Assembly (NCBI GenBank): GCA_900318645.1 | Contig: ONLH01000013.1 | Span: forward strand, 1 to 63,544 | Origin: an uncultured Prevotellaceae bacterium | GTDB taxonomy: Bacteria; Bacteroidota; Bacteroidia; Bacteroidales; Muribaculaceae | Direction: 5' to 3' | Length of the DNA: 63,544 bases | Shown here: in pieces, positions 8,107 through 16,140 of the stretch | Layout: each line of letters opens with the position of its first letter | Position numbering within the stretch: the stretch's first letter is position 1 | Notes under the pieces: model-generated | Told to the model about the DNA's origin: nothing | Databases searched by the model: none | What the model saw: only the letters and a program-made list of their open reading frames with translations | Position numbers and translations under genes: made by a program

Positions 8107-8147
8107 TGTTACTGTGAGATTTGTGATGTGTTTTCATATTTTTGCGG

Positions 8148-8178
8148 CAAAATTACCACAAAAAATTGTAATATGCAA
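8148..8178 (-). promoter_or_regulatory. Promoter for the S24 regulator
   Basis: On the minus strand, TTG (8178-8176), a 20-bp spacer and TAATTTTG (8155-8148) precede the ATG at 8106 by about 40 nt. Confidence 0.6.
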
Positions 8179-8201
8179 CTTTTTGGCCGTTTTTTGCCAA
8201 C

Positions 8202-8233
8202 TTTTGAACTTTGCGCTTTTTTGTGTAACTTTG
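8202..8233 (+). promoter_or_regulatory. Promoter for the CotH-led gene run
   Basis: TTTTG at 8202-8206, a 19-bp spacer and TAACTTTG at 8226-8233. The box ends only 5 nt before the GTG at 8238, so translation most likely begins at the later ATG 8259. Confidence 0.6.
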
Positions 8234-8258
8234 CGGTGTGAAAACAAGTATAGTGAAG

Positions 8259-9671
8259 ATGAGGCGACTGCCGCAGGTGATGTTGATGGCAGTGATGATG
8301 CTTGCCCTTGGGGCTTGCGTCAGGCCTGTCGTGCACAATTTCCCGCCAGCCGACAAGGGCATACACCTTGACTCGACCAATCTGCCCATCGTGTGGATTG
8401 ATGTGGATGGTGACTCCATCATGCGGGATAAGCGCATCGGTGGACACATGATAATCATCTGGAACGGGGAGGGTAGGATGAATTATGCCGACACGATTGC
8501 CCATTCTGGACAACATATTGACTATGACGGGTATATTGCCATACGTCATCGTGGTAATTCTACCTACAATGACAGCCCCAAGAAACCTTACTCCTTCCGC
8601 ACGCTCAACGATCAGTTGAAGTACGATGGCAAGAAACAGAAAGTCTCTTTGCTGGGCATGGGAAAGGACAACAACTGGGCATTGTTGGCGCCCTATGCCG
8701 ATAGGAGCATGATCCGCGACGTGCTGACTTTTGAACTGGCACGACCCTGGATGGAGTATGTGCCGCAGGGACGCCATTGTGAACTCTTTGTTGACGGCAT
8801 CTACTACGGCGTGTATATCCTGGCCGAGGTGGTTTCCAAGGGGAAGCACCGATTGAACCTGACCAAGCCTGGAAAGGAAGGTGATGCTATCACGGGAGAT
8901 TATCTGATGGAAGTGGACTGCGAAGATGATGTAGTCTACATTTCCAAGCATCATCCGGTGGACACTGCGGGAACGCCCTATACCAATCAGATTGTTCGAT
9001 TCCAGTATAAATCGCCCGACTATGATAAATTGAACAAAGCCCAACTCAATTACATCAATGGCCGCATTGATGCGATGGAAGCGGCACTGGTAGCAGGTGA
9101 CTACACCAACTTTATCGATGTGCAGTCGTTTATTGATTACCAGTTGATGATGGAGCTGTGCCACAATGTCGATGCCTACCGTTTGAGCGGCAAATTCTAT
9201 AAACGTCGCGACAGCGTTGACCCGCGCTTCAAGATGGTGATCTGGGATACAGACTTGGCATACGGCAATGCCGATCACCGACAGGGTTGGCGTACCGACA
9301 CATGGATGTATCAGAACAACAACATCATGTATCAGGAGAAGGAAGTGCATCTGGTGCCCTTCTGGTGGTATGTCCTGAATAACGACCCGACTTATACAGC
9401 CCAAGTCAAGGCACGATGGGCTCAGTATCGTCAGGGAAACATGAGCAATGAGCGCATCATGGCTACCATAGACTCACTGGCAACGGTGCTAACGAGTTGT
9501 GGTGCCGAGCAGCGCAACAGCCGCGCATGGCCCTGCTGGGGAGTGAAAAAGTGGGCCAAACAACATTATGTGGCCGCTGACTATAACGATGAGATAGACC
9601 ACATCAAGCAATGGCTCCTCACCCGCCTAGCCTGGATGGATGAGCAATTGGAATTTGATATAAAGAATTAG
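8259..9671 (+). CDS. CotH-like kinase-fold lipoprotein
   Basis: A 470-residue protein with a lipoprotein signal (MRRLPQ, hydrophobic core, then LALGAC). The CotH family core follows: RHRGNSTYNDSPKKPYSF, then LLGMGKDNNWALLAPYADRS, ELFVDGIYYGVYILAE, and the Asp-bearing WDTDLAYGN. CotH is an atypical protein-kinase fold that phosphorylates secreted proteins in spore formers; in Bacteroidota the substrates are unknown. I chose ATG 8259 because the promoter -7 box ends at 8233 and the signal peptide fits; GTG 8238 and 8253 are alternatives. It heads a tight gene run with the next start 4 bp after its stop. Confidence 0.85.
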   Translation: MRRLPQVMLMAVMMLALGACVRPVVHNFPPADKGIHLDSTNLPIVWIDVDGDSIMRDKRIGGHMIIIWNGEGRMNYADTIAHSGQHIDYDGYIAIRHRGNSTYNDSPKKPYSFRTLNDQLKYDGKKQKVSLLGMGKDNNWALLAPYADRSMIRDVLTFELARPWMEYVPQGRHCELFVDGIYYGVYILAEVVSKGKHRLNLTKPGKEGDAITGDYLMEVDCEDDVVYISKHHPVDTAGTPYTNQIVRFQYKSPDYDKLNKAQLNYINGRIDAMEAALVAGDYTNFIDVQSFIDYQLMMELCHNVDAYRLSGKFYKRRDSVDPRFKMVIWDTDLAYGNADHRQGWRTDTWMYQNNNIMYQEKEVHLVPFWWYVLNNDPTYTAQVKARWAQYRQGNMSNERIMATIDSLATVLTSCGAEQRNSRAWPCWGVKKWAKQHYVAADYNDEIDHIKQWLLTRLAWMDEQLEFDIKN

Positions 9672-9675
9672 TGAT

Positions 9676-10041
9676 ATGATTGGATTGACTTATACCAGTG
9701 AGATGAGGGTGACGGATTCTGTTACCGCCCTCGCAATGGGCTCGGGTGACTTGCCCGTGCTCGCCACGCCGGCAATGATGGCGCTCATGGAGAATGCCGC
9801 CATGCTGGCTGTCGCCGACCGATTGCCAGAAGGCCACACAACTGTCGGGGGACAAATCACAGCGTCTCATCTGAAGCCCACCCCCGTGGGCGAGACCGTT
9901 ACAGCCACTGCTACTGTAACTGCAGTGGATGGCAAGAAAATTGAGTTCAAGGTCGAGGCCCGTTGCGGCGATACACTGCTGGGCGAGGGCACGCACCTGC
10001 GTTTTATCGTCAACAAAGAAAAATTCATGTCAAGATTATGA
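9676..10041 (+). CDS. Hotdog-fold thioesterase (FlK-like)
   Basis: A 121-residue single-domain protein. It matches the fluoroacetyl-CoA-thioesterase-like hotdog family: an N-terminal TPAMMALMENAAM helix with the family's Glu, then TTVGGQITASHLKPTPVGE, and a final GEGTHLRFIV strand with the conserved His. It should hydrolyse acyl-CoA or another acyl thioester in the cytoplasm; the substrate cannot be read from sequence. Its stop overlaps the next gene's ATG, showing coupling with the thioredoxin-like protein. Confidence 0.85.
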   Translation: MIGLTYTSEMRVTDSVTALAMGSGDLPVLATPAMMALMENAAMLAVADRLPEGHTTVGGQITASHLKPTPVGETVTATATVTAVDGKKIEFKVEARCGDTLLGEGTHLRFIVNKEKFMSRL

Positions 10042-10544
10042 AAAAGATTCTTTCTATTGTAGTGCTGGCCGTCGCACTGTTCACTATGGCGGCTCATGCC
10101 CAGACTGAGGGCGAGACGACACCCAAGAAGGTGTATAACGAGCAAATCAATCCCTTGGAGCAGATTGACCAAGCCCTTGCCCAGGCTAAGGCCGAGGGCA
10201 AGTTCGTCATCTGCCAGGTGGGTGGCAACTGGTGCCCCTGGTGCTTGCGTTTTGCCGACTTCATTACCAACGACAGCACCATCAACAGCGTCATTGAGCA
10301 GAACTTCGTCTATATCCATGCCAACTATCATCCCCGCAAGGCCGGTGAGGTGGGCAAGGCCTTGATGAAGCGGCTCAACAATGCTGGGCGCTTTGGCTTC
10401 CCCGTGCTGGTCGTGCTCGACGAGCAGGGCAATGTTCTCCACATTCAGGACTCGGGACTGCTCGAGGAGGGCAAGGGTTATAACCAAAAGAAAGTGCTCA
10501 GTTTCTTCCAGAATTGGACCCCCAAAGCTGTGAGGACAGAATAA
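10038..10544 (+). CDS. Exported thioredoxin-fold protein
   Basis: A 168-residue protein with a signal peptide (MKKILSIVVLAVALFTMAAHAQ) and a thioredoxin-like domain with the redox motif WCPWC (Cys66 and Cys69). A later GFPVLVVLDEQGN segment contains the expected cis-Pro region. The family resembles periplasmic DUF255/thioredoxin_7-type proteins that reduce or isomerise disulfides. The start is fixed by the signal peptide and by the ATGA overlap with the preceding thioesterase; longer in-frame extensions would destroy the signal sequence. Confidence 0.85.
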   Translation: MKKILSIVVLAVALFTMAAHAQTEGETTPKKVYNEQINPLEQIDQALAQAKAEGKFVICQVGGNWCPWCLRFADFITNDSTINSVIEQNFVYIHANYHPRKAGEVGKALMKRLNNAGRFGFPVLVVLDEQGNVLHIQDSGLLEEGKGYNQKKVLSFFQNWTPKAVRTE

Positions 10545-10560
10545 TTCGTACAGCAAGGCT

Positions 10561-10887
10561 ATGGCAAGCAACGCGGACTTTGTGCAATACATCGCCGACC
10601 AGTGCGCGGGAGCAGGAGAGATTGCTGTCAAGAAGATGTTTGGTGACTACGGCATCTATTGCGATGGCAAGATTTTCGGGCTCATCTGTGATGACTGCTT
10701 CTATCTCAAACCCACCGAGGCGGGAAAGGAGCTGTTGCGTACGATAGAACTGCGCCCACCCTATGAAGGTGCCAAGGACTACTTCCTGATTACCGATGTG
10801 GATGACCGCGACCACCTCGGCACACTCGTGCGTGAGACATGCAAGGCTTTGCCAGATCCAAAACCCAAGAAAAAGAAGAAATCATGA
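10561..10887 (+). CDS. TfoX N-terminal domain protein
   Basis: A 108-residue protein matching the TfoX/Sxy N-terminal domain: VQYIADQCAGAGEIAVKKMFGDYGIYCDGKIF, followed by FYLKPTEAGKELL and PPYEGAKDYFLI. The C-terminal TfoX domain found in competence regulators is absent; the protein ends in a Lys-rich tail. Stand-alone TfoX-N proteins are common in Bacteroidota and have no settled function, so a role in competence should not be assumed. Its stop overlaps the carbonic anhydrase start by 4 bp. Confidence 0.85.
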   Translation: MASNADFVQYIADQCAGAGEIAVKKMFGDYGIYCDGKIFGLICDDCFYLKPTEAGKELLRTIELRPPYEGAKDYFLITDVDDRDHLGTLVRETCKALPDPKPKKKKKS

Positions 10888-11426
10888 TTGACAAGATTAT
10901 TGAATACAACCGAGAGTTTGTCGCCCGCAAGGATTACGAGCAGTATGTGACCGACAAGTACCCCGACAAGAAGTTGGCGGTGCTGTCATGTATGGACACG
11001 CGCCTGACCGAACTGCTGCCCGCCGCCTTGGGGCTGAAAAACGGTGATGCCAAAATCATCAAGAATGCCGGCGGACTGGTGATCTCTCCTTTCGACTCAG
11101 CGATGCGCAGCCTCGTGGTTGCCGTCTATGAGTTGGGCGTAGAAGAAATCATGGTTGTGGCTCATTCCACATGCGGAGCATGCCACATGAGTTTCAGCCA
11201 CTTCCATGAGGAGATGGTCAAGCGCGGTGTGACCGACGAGACGCTCAACACCATTCGCATGTGCGGTGTTGACCTTGACCAGTGGTTGGAAGGCTTCAAG
11301 GACACGCCCGAGTCGGTACGCAAGACTGTCGCTACCATCAAGACCCACCCCTTGATGCCCCACGACATCACCGTGCGCGGTTTTATCATCGATTCAGTGA
11401 CGGGTGCTCTTGAAGAAATCGCATAA
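10884..11426 (+). CDS. Beta-class carbonic anhydrase
   Basis: A 180-residue enzyme with the beta-carbonic anhydrase zinc site: Cys36 and the Asp-Arg dyad in CMDTR (36-40), then His94 and Cys97 in HSTCGAC. It interconverts CO2 and bicarbonate in the cytoplasm. It is shorter than the plant-type enzymes and close to the small bacterial clade. ATG 10884 overlaps the TfoX-N stop, which fixes the start; an upstream ATG at 10839 lies inside that gene. Confidence 0.92.
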   Translation: MIDKIIEYNREFVARKDYEQYVTDKYPDKKLAVLSCMDTRLTELLPAALGLKNGDAKIIKNAGGLVISPFDSAMRSLVVAVYELGVEEIMVVAHSTCGACHMSFSHFHEEMVKRGVTDETLNTIRMCGVDLDQWLEGFKDTPESVRKTVATIKTHPLMPHDITVRGFIIDSVTGALEEIA

Positions 11427-11440
11427 ACGTTACTATCTAA

Positions 11441-12415
11441 GTGGAAGAGAACAAAATCATCATATACCAGAGCGAAGACGGGCAGACGCAGATAGACGTC
11501 CGCTTGGAAAACGAGACAGTCTGGCTGACACAAGCCCAGATGGCTGAACTGTTCCAGAAAGATCAGTCAGTTATTGCACGTCACATCTCCAATGTTTTTA
11601 AGGAAGGTGAATTGGAGAAGGTTAGTAATATGCAGATTTTGCATAATACTCTATCCAAGTATAAACCTACTGCAGTTTACAACCTTGACGTCATCATCTC
11701 TGTCGGCTATCGCGTGAAGAGCAAGCGAGGCACGGCTTTCCGCATTTGGGCAAGGAATGTTATAAAGGACTACCTTGTCAAGGGTTATGCGGTCAATGAT
11801 AATATCCGTCGTGAGCAGATAGGCGAACTTCGGCAACTCGTTGGCATACTAGGCCGTACCATCCAGAGCCAGCCCTTAATGCCCTCGGAAGACAGCCAAG
11901 CCTTGTTCGACGTGGTGACCGATTATGCTTACGCGTTGGATACGCTAGACAACTATGATTATGAGCGATTGGTAATTGAAAAGACCACTCAAGAAGAACG
12001 TTTCCATGCTACGTATGAAAATGCCATCAGCGAAATAGAAGGGCTTCGAAAGAAATTCGGTGGGAGCAATCTGTTCGGCAACGAGAAGGATGATTCCTTC
12101 AAGAGTAGTATTGGGCAGATTTACCAAACTTTCGGCGGCCAGGAACTTTATCCTAGCGTGGAGGAAAAAGCCGCTATGCTGCTCTATCTTGTCACAAAGA
12201 ACCATTCTTTCAGCGATGGAAACAAACGCATAGCCGCCACACTGTTTCTTTGGTTCCTCAACAACAATGGCATCCTCTATCGTGAGGATGGAACCAAGCG
12301 ATTGGCTGACAACACCCTGGTTGCTATCACGCTCATGATTGCCGAGAGCAAGACCGAGGAAAAAGATGTGATGGTGAAAGTGGTGGTGAATTTGATTAAT
12401 CAGACTAATCAATAG
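11441..12415 (+). CDS. RhuM-Fic/Doc fusion protein
   Basis: A 324-residue protein with a GTG start 14 bp after the carbonic anhydrase. Residues 1-120 form a RhuM-type domain (IIYQSEDGQTQIDVRLENET, QKDQSVIARHISNVFKEGEL, AVYNLDVIISVGYRVKSKRG). The C-terminal half is a Fic/Doc domain with HSFSDGNKRIAATLFLWFL and catalytic His255. Doc-type enzymes modify translation factors or other targets with AMP or phosphate and are often toxins; RhuM was named from a Salmonella pathogenicity island and has no firm biochemical role. No separate antitoxin gene is obvious, though an inhibitory helix could be internal. It ends the CotH-led gene run. Confidence 0.85.
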   Translation: MEENKIIIYQSEDGQTQIDVRLENETVWLTQAQMAELFQKDQSVIARHISNVFKEGELEKVSNMQILHNTLSKYKPTAVYNLDVIISVGYRVKSKRGTAFRIWARNVIKDYLVKGYAVNDNIRREQIGELRQLVGILGRTIQSQPLMPSEDSQALFDVVTDYAYALDTLDNYDYERLVIEKTTQEERFHATYENAISEIEGLRKKFGGSNLFGNEKDDSFKSSIGQIYQTFGGQELYPSVEEKAAMLLYLVTKNHSFSDGNKRIAATLFLWFLNNNGILYREDGTKRLADNTLVAITLMIAESKTEEKDVMVKVVVNLINQTNQ

Positions 12416-12458
12416 ATGTGATTTTCATCCAATCTTTTGTGTTAAAACCAATTGAATT

Positions 12459-12848
12459 ATGCTGCATCTCAACAAAGTACATCACATTGCCTTAATTTGC
12501 TCCGATTACCAGCGGAGCCTTGATTTCTATACCCGCGTGATTGGCTGCCAGGTCATTGCCGAACATTGGCGCGAGGAACAACAGTCCTACTTGACCAAGC
12601 TGTCCTTGAACGGCGACTATATCATTGAACTGTTCTCGTTCCCCTCGCCGCCGCAGCGCCTGAGTTATCCCGAAGCGGCAGGCTTACGACACTTGGCCTT
12701 TGAGGTAGACGATATCGTGGGTCAAGTCGCCGAACTGGACCACTTGGGCGTAGCCCACGAGGAAATCAGGACTGACGCGACAACAGGCAAACGCTTCGTC
12801 TTCTTTGACGACCCTGATGGCCAACCCCTGGAAATGTACGAGAAATGA
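12459..12848 (+). CDS. VOC-superfamily protein (glyoxalase-like, YaeR type)
   Basis: A 129-residue single-domain vicinal-oxygen-chelate protein. Metal-ligand positions look intact: His in VHHIALICSDYQRSLDFY, Glu in YIIELFSFP, His in GLRHLAFEVDD, and Glu in GQPLEMYEK. It resembles YaeR/SMU1112c-type proteins, whose reaction is not established, so 'lactoylglutathione lyase' would be over-annotation. It follows the RhuM-Fic gene by 43 bp, with a separate -7 box after its end at 12881-12888. Confidence 0.85.
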   Translation: MLHLNKVHHIALICSDYQRSLDFYTRVIGCQVIAEHWREEQQSYLTKLSLNGDYIIELFSFPSPPQRLSYPEAAGLRHLAFEVDDIVGQVAELDHLGVAHEEIRTDATTGKRFVFFDDPDGQPLEMYEK

Positions 12849-12880
12849 ACACACAATTCGCCACAGTTGTGAATTTTGGA

Positions 12881-12888
12881 TAATTTTG
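12881..12888 (+). promoter_or_regulatory. -7 box for the YdcZ-like transporter
   Basis: TAATTTTG about 25 bp before the ATG at 12914. No clear -33 box at standard spacing. Confidence 0.4.
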
Positions 12889-12913
12889 TGGCCTAATTGA
12901 AAAGAATGACGAC

Positions 12914-13855
12914 ATGTTTTATTTGATAATAACTCTGGCAATAGGTCTGCTGGTGCCTTTCCAGATCGCGGCCAATTCCCGTTTGCGTCAAGTCGTAGGG
13001 CCCGCCTACGTCTCGACGCTCGTGTCATTTTCAGTTTCCACACTGGCCTTGCTGCTGGTGTCGCTATTGTCAGGCAGCCCTATCGTCCCCACGGGCGAGA
13101 TGCTAGCCGACGCGTCCTGGTGGAGCTGGTTTGCTGGGCTGGTAGCTGTAGTGACCATCACTATTTCTATCCATCTGTTTAAGGAAATCGGTCCTTTACA
13201 GGCTATTATCATCCCGATGTTCAGCCAACTGATCTTCAGCTTGCTGATTGACCACTTCGGGTGGTTCGGGGCTAATGTGATACCTCTTGACGCCAAGCGT
13301 ATTATCGGCTCCTTATTGCTCATTGCGGGCGTGTCGCTCGTCGTTGTGCTGCCCAAACTCAAGTCCTCGCGACAAGATGCTAGTGCTGGCAAAGGGTCTC
13401 GACAATTATTCTGGCAGCTGTGTGCGGTCGTGTCCGGCTGTCTGTCGGCCAGCATCACGGGTGTCTACGCCCAGTTGTCGGGTGTTGTGGTTGCCAACGG
13501 TGGCAATCCCATGCAGGCAACGACAGTGGCCTTCTTTGTCGCCACAATGGTGCTGCTGCTCTTCTGCACACTCAATGGCAGTGTACGCTTGATTGGCAAG
13601 GCCTTCTCGCGTGAGTATCCGTGGTGGATGTGGACGGGCGGCTTGTGTGGCGCTATCATCGTCTTCGGCAACGCATGGCTTGTCGCCCACGTCGGGGTCG
13701 GCGTGTTTGTCATGGCACTGCTTGTCGGTCAATTGGCCTTGAGCCAACTGATGGAACACTACGGCTGGCTCGGTGCCCCCCGCAAGCGTATTACTTGGTT
13801 GCAGATTGTCGGCATCCTGCTCATGCTTGGCGGTGTTGCCCTCATCCGCCTGTAA
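12914..13855 (+). CDS. DMT transporter, duplicated YdcZ/DUF606 type
   Basis: A 313-residue protein with about ten membrane helices. The start MFYLIITLAIGLLVPFQIAANSRLR matches the YdcZ (DUF606) unit of the drug/metabolite transporter superfamily, and a second unit begins near residue 160 (LFWQLCAVVSGCLSASITGVY). Internal duplication gives the ten-helix form. Members are thought to be exporters of small metabolites at the inner membrane; the substrate is unknown. Confidence 0.8.
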   Translation: MFYLIITLAIGLLVPFQIAANSRLRQVVGPAYVSTLVSFSVSTLALLLVSLLSGSPIVPTGEMLADASWWSWFAGLVAVVTITISIHLFKEIGPLQAIIIPMFSQLIFSLLIDHFGWFGANVIPLDAKRIIGSLLLIAGVSLVVVLPKLKSSRQDASAGKGSRQLFWQLCAVVSGCLSASITGVYAQLSGVVVANGGNPMQATTVAFFVATMVLLLFCTLNGSVRLIGKAFSREYPWWMWTGGLCGAIIVFGNAWLVAHVGVGVFVMALLVGQLALSQLMEHYGWLGAPRKRITWLQIVGILLMLGGVALIRL

Positions 13856-13909
13856 ACCGTTTTTGCCCACATAACCGGCCAATATTTTGTTCCATCAATA
13901 ATTAATGAG

Positions 13910-13917
13910 TACATTTG
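13910..13917 (+). promoter_or_regulatory. -7 box for the Kelch-AraC regulator
   Basis: TACATTTG in the 123-bp gap before the regulator, giving a predicted leader of about 55 nt to the TTG start at 13979. Confidence 0.4.
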
Positions 13918-13978
13918 TCGCAATCTTGAGTGAAATTATCTTCGTTGGATTGATAGATTTTTAACTACCCAACAACTG

Positions 13979-15733
13979 TTGAGACACCTTATAATAGTCA
14001 TATACACCGTCCTTGCCCTGTTGCCTCTGATGGCCATGCCACAAGGTAACAACGCTGTCAAGTGCCCTGTGGTGAAGGTCCAGGCTGAGCGGTTGCCCGA
14101 CCTGAACGTACCCCGTTCTGGGCATTCAGTGCTGCTGTTGAATGGCGAGCCTACAGTCATTGGAGGACACACCACCAACTTTGTGCCGACGCCAACCCTC
14201 GAGTACTATAAGGACGGCAAGTGGCATTTGGTATCGACTGCATTCACCCATGATGACGGCTGTGCAGTGGAACTAGCGACGGGCAAAGTGCTTATCATGG
14301 GGGGACACAAGGAAAATATGGGCATCGGGCAAAGTTTTGAAGTAGAACTCTATGATCCGTTAACGCACACATCTGAGGGGTTCGCCAGTCTTGATACCAA
14401 GAGGTCGATGCTTTCAGCACTTGCGCTCGACGATGGCCGTGCCGTCATTGCCGGCAACTGGTACCATAAGGATGCCATCGAAATCTATGATGGTAAGAAT
14501 AGCTTCTTGCCCGTAAAGGACGTGAGTATCGGTCGAGCCACCCCGTTCATCCTGCAAACGGCTAAAGACGACGCCATGATCATCGGTGGAATGGACACGG
14601 TAGGCCATCATATTACCCTGCCTGTGGCCGACCGCTTGCAGGGCGAACCTTGCCATGTGCCGTTACTTGAGGAGTGGAGAATCGCCCCGGTATACCTGTC
14701 ATGGCCCTCATCTACTGCCTTTATAGGCGATAAGTCCAAGGGTGACTATTCCTATTTGTTGCCCATCACCAATGACGAGGGGCAATTAGCGATTGCGCGC
14801 GTCACCAATGGGGAGTTCACCCTATTGCCCACCGATGTGCCTATCCCGAGGTCAAGCCAATGGGGAGAAATCTACTATTATGGTAGCATCCTTGTGGACA
14901 GAGAATGCCAACGTGCATATCTGGTTGGCGGCGACCTTCGTCATGAGGCGGCTGATTCCAGCGCCACAACCCGTGTATATGTCGTTGCCATCGATTATGC
15001 CACAGAGCCAGCCCGCCTGACATTATGTTACACCGAAGTCTTGACGGGTGTGAACATCAATAACATCATCCTAACCGCTGATGGAGACTTGATGCTGACT
15101 GGCGGGGTGCCGCAAGGTTCAAATTTTAAACCCACCGCTGCCACTTGGCTAATACACGTCAGCCCGTGCAGCCAGACGGCAGGCATCAGCAAATTCTACT
15201 CAATCTTACCCCCTTGGGGATGGGCACTCATTTGCATGTCCATCATGGCTTTATGTACTATTTTGATACTGCTGGCCCGCCGCAGGAAAAGAAGCCATCC
15301 ACAAGAACCCGACGCTGCGGTCCACGAGCAAGCACCCGTTATCGCTCAAGAGGCCCCAGCGACAGAGCACCTCGAGGACATGGATGGACAAGAGAACTAC
15401 GCTGAACTGATGCGTCGTATCTGCCAGTTGATGGAAGAGGAACGGCTCTACCTGAATCCCACCCTGAAGTTGACCGACATCGCCGTTGCTTTAGGCACCA
15501 GCCGCACCACCATTTCCAAATGCATCAACTTGCAGCGCGGATGCTCTTTCCCACAGTTTGTCAACACCTACCGTGTTGCCCGCGCCCAGGAACTGCTTCG
15601 CAAACAGCCTGACCTCAAGATTACCGAGGTGAGCCTGTCATCGGGTTTCTCCAACGAAGCCTCCTTCTACCGCATCTTCAAGTCCATCACCGGCACAACG
15701 CCCACCGACTGGCGCCTCGACAACAAGGCATAG
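13979..15733 (+). CDS. Membrane-spanning one-component regulator: Kelch-like sensor plus AraC HTH
   Basis: A 584-residue protein in three parts. A signal peptide/anchor (HLIIVIYTVLALLPLMAMPQ) is followed by a periplasmic domain of about 400 residues with Kelch-like repeats (GHSVLLLNGEPTVIGGHT, KVLIMGGHKEN, DAMIIGGMDT, DLMLTGGVPQG). A transmembrane helix near residues 410-432 (WALICMSIMALCTILILLA) comes next. The cytoplasmic part ends in an AraC-type DNA-binding domain (LKLTDIAVALGTSRTTISK and a second HTH ending GTTPTDWR). It has no kinase or receiver domain, so ligand sensing outside would have to act directly on DNA binding inside. The start is TTG, as no upstream ATG is in frame. It faces the repeat-bearing promoter region of the giant secreted protein. 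Confidence 0.85.
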   Translation: MRHLIIVIYTVLALLPLMAMPQGNNAVKCPVVKVQAERLPDLNVPRSGHSVLLLNGEPTVIGGHTTNFVPTPTLEYYKDGKWHLVSTAFTHDDGCAVELATGKVLIMGGHKENMGIGQSFEVELYDPLTHTSEGFASLDTKRSMLSALALDDGRAVIAGNWYHKDAIEIYDGKNSFLPVKDVSIGRATPFILQTAKDDAMIIGGMDTVGHHITLPVADRLQGEPCHVPLLEEWRIAPVYLSWPSSTAFIGDKSKGDYSYLLPITNDEGQLAIARVTNGEFTLLPTDVPIPRSSQWGEIYYYGSILVDRECQRAYLVGGDLRHEAADSSATTRVYVVAIDYATEPARLTLCYTEVLTGVNINNIILTADGDLMLTGGVPQGSNFKPTAATWLIHVSPCSQTAGISKFYSILPPWGWALICMSIMALCTILILLARRRKRSHPQEPDAAVHEQAPVIAQEAPATEHLEDMDGQENYAELMRRICQLMEEERLYLNPTLKLTDIAVALGTSRTTISKCINLQRGCSFPQFVNTYRVARAQELLRKQPDLKITEVSLSSGFSNEASFYRIFKSITGTTPTDWRLDNKA

Positions 15734-15764
15734 AATCACAAAAGAAACACCGCCTCCTACTGTA

Positions 15765-15786
15765 GAGACGCAATATTTTGCGTCTC
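15765..15786. repeat. GAGACGCAA palindrome, copy 1
   Basis: GAGACGCAA (15765-15773), 4-bp loop, TTGCGTCTC (15778-15786), preceded by TGTA. It is an intergenic dispersed palindrome, with a second copy 66 bp downstream. It lies just after the stop of the AraC regulator, so it could also act as a transcript-end hairpin. Confidence 0.7.
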
Positions 15787-15830
15787 CCAGGTTGTCGCGC
15801 CCAATGACAGAAAAGGCATTCGCTGTCTTA

Positions 15831-15852
15831 GAGACGCAAAATTTTGCGTCTC
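15831..15852. repeat. GAGACGCAA palindrome, copy 2
   Basis: A perfect 22-bp dyad (GAGACGCAAAA with its reverse complement) flanked by TTA and TAC. It is followed by two 11-bp direct repeats TACATTGAGGG at 15853-15863 and 15890-15900. Confidence 0.7.
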
Positions 15853-15952
15853 TACATTGAGGGTGAAACAGGTAAAAATCTTGCATCATTACATTGAGGG
15901 CGTAATGCATGAAATGGTGAAACGGAGGGATCGATGCAAAAAAAGGCTCTCA

Positions 15953-16012
15953 TTGTACGATTTGAGAGTCGCTTTGTACATTTTGAGAGTCGTTTTGTAC
16001 GTTTTGAGAGTC
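15953..16012 (+). promoter_or_regulatory. Three 18-bp repeats at exact 21-bp phase (probable activator-binding array)
   Basis: TTGTACRWTTTGAGAGTC occurs at 15953, 15974 and 15995, each starting exactly 21 bp after the last, i.e. two helical turns, so all copies face the same side of DNA. The last copy ends 20 bp before the -7 box TATATTTG at 16033-16040, where a -33 box would normally lie. It sits between an AraC-type regulator and the giant secreted protein. Binding by that regulator is an inference. Confidence 0.65.
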
Positions 16013-16032
16013 CACGAAAGTCCCTGTTTCAG

Positions 16033-16040
16033 TATATTTG
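16033..16040 (+). promoter_or_regulatory. -7 box for the giant secreted protein
   Basis: TATATTTG, predicted leader about 95 nt to ATG 16141. There is no TTTG at standard spacing; the phased repeats occupy the upstream region instead, as expected for an activator-dependent promoter. Confidence 0.55.
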
Positions 16041-16140
16041 CAGCACGCAATCCCCCGATACCATTTCTCCAAATTTCCTCATATATCCAGCACGCATTAC
16101 CCATTCATATCAATATTTACTTTTTAAACCAATTACTATT

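Noticed and set aside
8109-9404. A 431-codon open frame on the minus strand opposite the CotH-like gene
   Set aside because: It has no family features, a biased composition, and lies fully inside a gene with clear CotH motifs, a signal peptide and a promoter. It is a mirror frame.
15934-16140. Longer N-terminus for the giant secreted protein
   Set aside because: The frame is open, but the extension covers the operator repeats and -7 box and would bury the signal peptide at residue 70.
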